Source: Ceratopteris richardii
Taxonomy: Eukaryota; Streptophyta; Polypodiopsida; Polypodiales; Pteridaceae
Length of the DNA stretch: 64,000 bases
Direction of reading: 5' to 3'
Assembly: GCA_020310875.1 (NCBI GenBank)
Contig: CM035407.1
Location: forward strand, 88,859,632-88,923,631
Position 1 is the first letter of the stretch, and each line of letters opens with the position of its first letter. Shown one piece after another: positions 58,561-64,000 of this stretch. Under the pieces are notes generated by a model. That model worked only from the letters and a program-made list of their open reading frames with translations. It had not been told where the DNA came from and did no database searches. The position numbers were made by a program, and so were the translations under genes.

Positions 58561-60780
58561 TAAGAAATTAGTCTAGGATCTTCATGCACACCTTCCACAG
58601 CAACCATCAGCCCAGAAACTAATTCTATAGTGGATCATGCTATTCCTTTAATTATGTTATGGTATAAAAACCAAAAAAAATCACAATTACTAATTGACAG
58701 AGGCTCAGGGGTTAATATTACTACAGGCACACTCTATAAGAAGTTAGGATGGACTTAGATCGAACCCATCCACCTCTTTGTAAGAAGGGCTGATCAATCT
58801 CAGGTACATCTAGTGGGTTTGGTGCGTGATATACCCATTACCCTACAGGAGAGAGTGTTTAAAATGAATTTTGTTGTCTTGGAATTACCCAAATCATGCC
58901 TGAATTACAAATTATTTGGAAGGCCTTGGTTGAAGTAGGAAAAAGTAATACATGATTGGTCTCCACATGAACTTATTTTTAAAAGCAATCACTAGAAATA
59001 TGTTGTACCCTTAGATGATATGAGACCTTGCCACTTTTATGCATGACTCTACGTGGTAGAACCCATGCATATGTTGGATGGTCTCTCGGTTGATGAAGAT
59101 GAAGCTTTTTTTTAATGCTAACTAGGAGTTTTTAGTAGTGGGTACAATTGATTTATAAGCCATAATGGATAATCAGAATCTGACCGCTTGTATGGTAGTC
59201 CCTCTCACCCAAGAAGTGGAACCAATTACAAATCAGGTTTTGGATGCCACTAATCTTCAACACTTACTCCCCCCATCTGAGGATATCTCCACGCTCTGAT
59301 AGTTTTATGTACCAGAAGATCAACTAATCACTTGCAATTTTGGTGGCGAGGTTAGCCCACACCCGATCAAGATTAAGGCCGAATTACCTCAGACATTTCA
59401 AGATGATTTGCTACAGTTGTTGAAGGAATTTGCTGATGTATTTTCTTGAGACTATTGTGATATGAAGGGACACGTTATTTCACAACCGGGCACGTTATTT
59501 CACAACCGGGAATTCAAGTGGACCTTGATAAAGTTTGTGTGGTGTTGAATGCACCCCCTCCTCGGACACCAAAGGAAGTTATGCGATTCCTTGGTCAAAT
59601 ACAGTGGCATGGTCAACATCTCTAGTGGCTTGCTCATGTGGCTATACCACTTAATCGTTTGATTACGAGTAACCCTCGATAGTTTGTGTGGATGCAAGGA
59701 TGTCAATTGGCTTTTGATCGATTGAAAACTCTCCTTACACATGCTCCTATTTTACAAGACCCTTATTGGCAACTTCCTTTCCATGTCTTCATGGATGGTT
59801 CTGATATTGCAATCCGTAGTGTGTTAATGCAACAACATGATAAGTGGTTTTGTCCTGCTTATTATGCAAGTCAATGACTAGCATTTGCTGAACGTAATTA
59901 TTCTGTTACTGAATGAGAATGACTTGGTCTAGTCTATTCCATGAAAAAATTTTGGCACTATCTATAGGGATGTTAATTTACCTTTGATGTGGATCATGCA
60001 ACCTTGGTTTATCTTGTACGACAACAACATTTAGGTGGTAGATTAGCTCGGTGGGTGTTGTGGCTTCAAGCATTTGATTATGATGTTGTGCACCGCCCGG
60101 GATCAACACATGCTCTTGCAAATTTCCTTTCTTGACTGGATTTCGATGAGCCTCCCAGTGGCATTGATGATAACATTCCGACCATCTATATGACCGACTC
60201 AGTTTAGGATGATTCCCAGGCGTTGCCTGTCTCACCTTCATATTATGACACCCTCATGATTTTTCTAAACAATGGATGTCCTCCAAATACTACTTCGATG
60301 TCAGCTCGCCATAAATTGGCTATGTATAGTCGTTGATTTGGCATCATTGTGGGACAATTGTATTGTACGGATCCATCTGGCATGCTCTTATGATGTATTC
60401 CTCCACATAAAGTTTCTTTGGTAATCGCAATGGCTCATTCCACTCCTTCTGGTGGGCATTTTTCAATAGACCTTACGTATCGGAAAATTCTGCATAGTGG
60501 ATTATGGTGGCCCACAATGCATCGATATTCAATAGTGTGATGCCTTCCAATGTCTTGGACAACCCTTACACTAGCATCATTTTTTGCTTCAGCCTGTCCG
60601 TCCTCTTGAGCCCTTTCAAAAGTGGGGATTGGACTTTATTGGTCCTATTATGCCTCCAGCTATTGTTACAAATCATCATTATATCCTTACCTGTACTGAT
60701 TATGCTACTCATTGGGCCGAAGCTTGGGTATTATGGTCAGCAATTGCTCATTAGAGAGAATCAACTTTTTGACTTTTCAA
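58561..60780 (+). mobile_element. Ty3/gypsy pol region of the same element, degraded
   Basis: Plus strand: protease (about 58670-58960; LLIDRGSGVNITTGTLYKKL), an RT remnant (about 59330-59650; APPPRTPKEVMRFLGQIQWH), RNase H (about 59690-60120; FHVFMDGSDIAIRSVLMQQ, LARWVLWLQAFDYDVVHRPG) and integrase pieces (about 60430-60760; FQKWGLDFIGPIMPP, YILTCTDYATHWAEAWVLW). Most of RT and the later integrase are missing. No LTR or primer site was found. The copy is very old and broken many times. The GSGVNI protease and the RNase H tail place it outside the copia group. Confidence 0.8.
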
Positions 60781-61610
60781 AGAGGCACATGGGGAATAGA
60801 GCTTAGCCTATAAATATAAGCTCATTTTTGTAAAGAGGGGAGCTTTTGGTCGATGTGCTCTTATGTAATATCTCTTATCAATGGAAGAGGCTCTCATTTA
60901 CTCCAAGAAGACTATTTACATTTACATGTATTGTGTCTTGTGAGTGTGTGAGAGTGGTGTGTGTGTGCCATGCATGTCTCTCCTTTGTGTGAGTAGAGTA
61001 GTTGCATTCTCTTGTATTTTCCTCATAGAATAGGAACCTTGACTCCCTATTCTCCTTGTTTTCAAGCATGTGGCAAAGCATGGGGCTGTTGCCAATGGCT
61101 TGAACATGTGGGAGGTAGGGGTGGATGAGAGGAGAGTCACTCTTGAGCTTTCCTTCTTGCTTCCATGCAAGGTGGTGAGGGTTCTTGGTCATTCCTTGCT
61201 ACAACCTCAACACTAAACCGATCAACGGATCTAAACTCCATCTGTATTGCATGCCATCCACGTCTCCATAACTTTTTGTATGTTATACTTACCTTTATTA
61301 GGATCACGTTTTTTGGTATCTTTGACCCAATGTCTATGCTACATGCTTTTTGGTTGACCATACCACCGTAATCCTTTCATTTTTTATTAATTACCTGTGT
61401 TCTACTGCCATCCTCCATGATTTGGAACTCCTTAATGCACTTGTGTAGTAATGATCCACACATGTTTCCCTCCACTTGTGATGATTATGTTCTACACCCA
61501 TGATTTCACCCTACGTTGTCTACTTAACTAGTGTCCTCGTACTCTTTTTCTTTATTGTGTTACTTGCGCTCCATTCATTGTGTGATTTGTATTCTATGCA
61601 TTCTGCTAAC
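60781..61610 (+). other. No gene; LTR-like promoter stretch near 60810
   Basis: CCTATAAATATAAGCTC (about 60809) followed by pyrimidine- and TG-rich sequence (60930-61020) resembles the TATA-to-U5 part of an LTR. No paired copy or primer site is seen. The rest holds only short frames without resemblance. Confidence 0.3.
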
Positions 61611-62335
61611 CTTCTATGCCATGGAAGCTCTTGCAAACATCACCACATTCCATGCTGACCTTTCCCCTGACCTGGTGGAGTTTCTTCGTCCTCGTGGTTT
61701 CCTAGCATTCACGAGTTCCCTTGGCATTCGGTAGAATGTCATCCTTACTTTGACCCAGTGATTGTGACCATTGTAGATATTACCCCAATGGAATCTTGTT
61801 GGCCCCTTACTTGCCTTAACCCATGCATGGTGGTTACCCTTAACACTGTGGCTCAGATGTTTCATCTCCCACATGAAGGTCGTACTGAAGTTCCTCTTCT
61901 ACCATTGGAAACACTGAAGCAGCTATTTCCTCGACATTCCTCCAACAAATTTTCCATTGTGTGCTGACCCGGGCCAAAATGTTCAGCATTAAAATTTTTG
62001 GTGAACACCCTCAACCTCCAAAAATGCACTTACGGTATCTCTAGACCCTTTTATTCTTTGATCGGTGCTACCACCCATGAACCTATGAATTGGGCATCAT
62101 TGTTTTTTCGCCGCGTCCATCATGAGTTCCAAACCATTATGCATTAGTTATCCAAAGGTGAATACCCTTGCACCCATCTGCCTCAACTTCTTTCATTCAT
62201 TCTCCCAATCATGAACTTATCCAAAGGTAATTTGTTATTAGGCGAGGAGTTTGAGCAGGTTATGGGATGTGAGGATGATAATGAAGACCTTTTCCATTTT
62301 TTTCAAGAGAACAGTTCATGCATTGACTGATAAGG
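61611..62335 (+). pseudogene. Degraded coding remnant of uncertain family
   Basis: Several short plus-strand frames look once-coding: MEALANITTFHADLSPDLVE, then in other frames VVTLNTVAQMFHLPHEGRTE and LLGEEFEQVMGCEDDNEDLF. The stretch T(V)xxLxxVAQxFxLPxEG is reminiscent of a plant-mobile-domain or retroelement-associated protein, where a similar phrase (ILGLPxxG) occurs. The match is weak, no catalytic motif is visible, and the frame is interrupted repeatedly. It could be a relic of a host gene or of a retroelement gag. Confidence 0.25.
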
Positions 62336-62640
62336 TAATCCTTTAGGATAGAGCTTCATCCGTGCATTGTCGAGAAGGAGGCTAGGAGGGGAAGAGTAGC
62401 GCGGGGTTGGATCAGGCCTCGATGTTGGTCGTTCTCTCTGTTGGTGAGTGGCGTTTGTGAATTGGGTGCCTCGCCCTCGGTATGGCGACTCCTATCGTAG
62501 GTTGTTGGCCCGCCCCTCGAGAGAGAGAGAAAAAAGTGAAAGCTCGCACACGTGGAACCTGGTCATCGCAAACAAAAGATCCAGATACAGTGCAAAGTGA
62601 AACAACTATGCTCACTGATACAATGTGAATACAATAGTTC
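62336..62640. other. No gene seen; more GC-rich than surroundings
   Basis: About 62350-62530 is noticeably richer in G and C than its neighbours and has a GAGAGAGAGAGA run near 62518-62529. No family resemblance is seen. Confidence 0.35.
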
Positions 62641-62822
62641 CACAAGGAAGATCCACAGGGTACTCTTTCTTCACTTCAATCTTCGGTCTTTAGAAACTTC
62701 TTTCTTTACTTTGTATAATCTTCTGTTGCAGAGAAAAGAGACACAAAAGAGGAGCCCTAAAATTTTCAAATTAATGGGCATAAAGTTCTTCTTCAAAATC
62801 CTAGAAAATTCCCTCGAAGCTA
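62641..62822 (+). mobile_element. Possible 3' internal end of a gypsy element
   Basis: The last part (CTGTTGCAGAGAAAAG..., then a KIFKLMGIKF-like frame) resembles the sequence that precedes the LTR at 34053 on the minus strand, and vaguely the KIFKVNGHRLKPF-type end of Tat/Athila polyproteins. It is tentative: the similarity covers about 80 bp and I cannot align it rigorously. Confidence 0.3.
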
Positions 62823-63602
62823 TGTAATTGCACTAGAGGAGTCCTCTAGATGCATAAGCCCCAGATCATTGTAATATATTTCTTATAAAATAGTAGGAAG
62901 TTAGAGATTAGTCAATAAAGTGCTAGTCTCATGTGTGAAAGGACCATTTTTAGGGCACATGTATATGAGTCATTTTGTGACTCTTTGTAAAGACTTTTTG
63001 CCATTGTGAAGAAGGAGAACTCAAATTTCAAATTTGCTTCTTCCCTGTTGATTTTCATCTTCTCTAAGATTTTTGTGTGTGTGTGAAGCTTGGAATTGTG
63101 ATTAGGACAATTATCTATCCCTCCCCATCACTTTTGAGTGATGGTAGTATGTATGTGTAAACCAATATGAGTTGTGGAGTGAGTGTAGGTTTTTTCTTCC
63201 ATAGACTGTTTTGGCCATAACTTGAAGAGCGTTTGTTAGATTCATGTGATGACCAATAGATGCGTCTCATCAAGAGCTTCAAAATGAACTTTCTATTGGC
63301 CATATTCGGAGTTTGGGGCTGGGAGAAACAATCAAATTTGTGCTTACTGCTGTAAGTGGTATCGCGGCAGACATTTCCAGAGATTGAGCGAGTTGGAGAG
63401 ATAGTTGAGCCCTTTCTCATGCATTGTAACTGAACCACTTCACTTTCCATCACGTGTGCACACGTCCTCATACACTTGGTTCATGTGGTTCTTCAGATTG
63501 ATAATTAAACGTGTGTCAATCCACCACTATGCACAGTTGTGGGGCAAATGAGATTTAGTCTCTTTGACACAAGTCCCTAAGACCTTGTGACTTAGGTACA
63601 CA
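62823..63602 (+). repeat. Gypsy LTR (780 bp), same family as 33270-34053
   Basis: It starts TGTAATTGCACTAGAGGAG and ends ...GGTACACA, with TG...CA ends and length within 4 bp of the minus-strand LTR at 33270-34053, which it matches in order along its length. It is followed by a primer-site-like sequence and a matching leader, so it acts as the 5' LTR of an element that runs off the window. Confidence 0.82.
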
Positions 63603-63609
63603 CGTTTTT

Positions 63610-63627
63610 GGCACCGGTACCAGCGAA
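63610..63627 (+). other. Primer-site-like sequence after the gypsy LTR
   Basis: GGCACCGGTACCAGCGAA occupies the same place as the TGGCGCCGTTGCCGGGGA site of the sister element but has diverged, so it is an old primer binding site. Confidence 0.5.
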
Positions 63628-64000
63628 CAAACTCAACCAAGGTGCTTTCGTGATGGTTATAGCTCTAGAGTGAAGGAATCATATTTGTAGAAGTGAATTC
63701 GTTCAGTGGCAAGTAGTCAGACACTTCAGCACTTGTTACTTCAGATCCTTGAGGTGTGTGTAATGAGTTTTTAGGTTTAGGGTTAGGAGTGAAGAAGAGA
63801 AGGGAGTGTTAGGGTTAGGTCAAGGAGAGAAGTGGAGTAGGAGGAGGTTGGAATCACCAAGAAAAATCTCAAAAACAAATTGCCAAAATTAGTGTAGAAT
63901 AGGCTTCAGGCAACACAAACTATAAAAACCCAAAACAATTTAATTCATTTACACTTGCTTTGGAACTGGTATCATATGCAGAAAACGACTGGTATCCCTT
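63628..64000 (+). other. Leader of the gypsy element, cut by the window edge
   Basis: It aligns in order with the leader at about 32890-33246 (minus strand), including AAGGTGCTTTCGTGATGG and GTGTGTGTAATGAG blocks. The last 50 bases contain CTGGTATC twice (about 63967 and 63991), where the sister leader has AAGTATCG/GAGTATCG copies at the start of its motif array. The gag region lies beyond the window. Confidence 0.6.

Noticed and set aside
60878-61192. Minus-strand Thr/His-rich frames (…THTPLSHTHK…)
   Set aside because: They come from the TG-repeat stretch at 60930-60970; no family resemblance.
63115-63471. Minus-strand 118-codon frame inside the right-hand gypsy LTR
   Set aside because: The whole interval aligns to the non-coding LTR at 33270-34053; the frame is not conserved there.

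Overview
The window looks like nuclear DNA of a land plant with a large, repeat-rich genome. The evidence is the stack of plant-type Ty1/copia and Ty3/gypsy LTR retroelements (initiator-tRNA-Met primer sites, a chromodomain gypsy element, Tat/Athila-like gypsy elements with a TGGCGCCGTTGCCGGGGA primer site) and a two-gene PIF/Harbinger DNA transposon. I see no convincing host gene, tRNA, rRNA or bacterial-type feature. The species cannot be named from this sequence alone.

Layout. 1-655: 3' end of a copia element (+). 656-2690: copia remnant (-). 3734-5265: copia gag remnant (+). 5330-8270: 3'-truncated copia (-). 8290-8870: proline-rich coding remnant (-). 8880-11121: mostly featureless, with a G14 run and a short DUF4283-like fragment. 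11122-14930: a lone copia LTR (+) head-to-head with a 5'-truncated copia of the same family (-). 14931-16900: no gene. 16900-19133: PIF/Harbinger transposon (-) with a decayed transposase and a decayed Myb/SANT-like partner gene. 19134-26744: very young copia in an LTR-internal-LTR-internal tandem, its second internal part cut off. 26745-34053: gypsy (-) with gag, the front of pol, a CGATAC-motif array in its leader, and an LTR. 34054-43115: a second, diverged gypsy of the same family (-), split by a copia insertion (35403-39743). 43145-44340: 3' end of a chromovirus (-). 45136-55760: copia (-) split by a near-complete copia (46179-52638). 56620-60780: degraded gypsy (+). 62823-64000: LTR and leader of another copy of the CGATAC-family gypsy (+).

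History. Two nested insertions have clear 5-bp target-site duplications (TTTGT and TTGGA). LTR comparison by eye orders three insertions: the copia at 35403-39743 is oldest (about 9 percent apart), that at 46179-52638 is intermediate (about 3-4 percent), and that at 19134 is youngest (2 differences in 578 bp). The copia at 19134 landed in the 5' part of the Harbinger partner gene.

The most unusual structure is the 0.75-kb array at about 31846-32590. It holds nearly 40 copies of CGATAC plus inverted copies, and lies between primer site and gag of a gypsy element. A sister leader at the right edge begins a comparable GTATC-rich stretch just where the window ends. All retroelement statements describe fossil or presumed fossil copies; domain limits are approximate.
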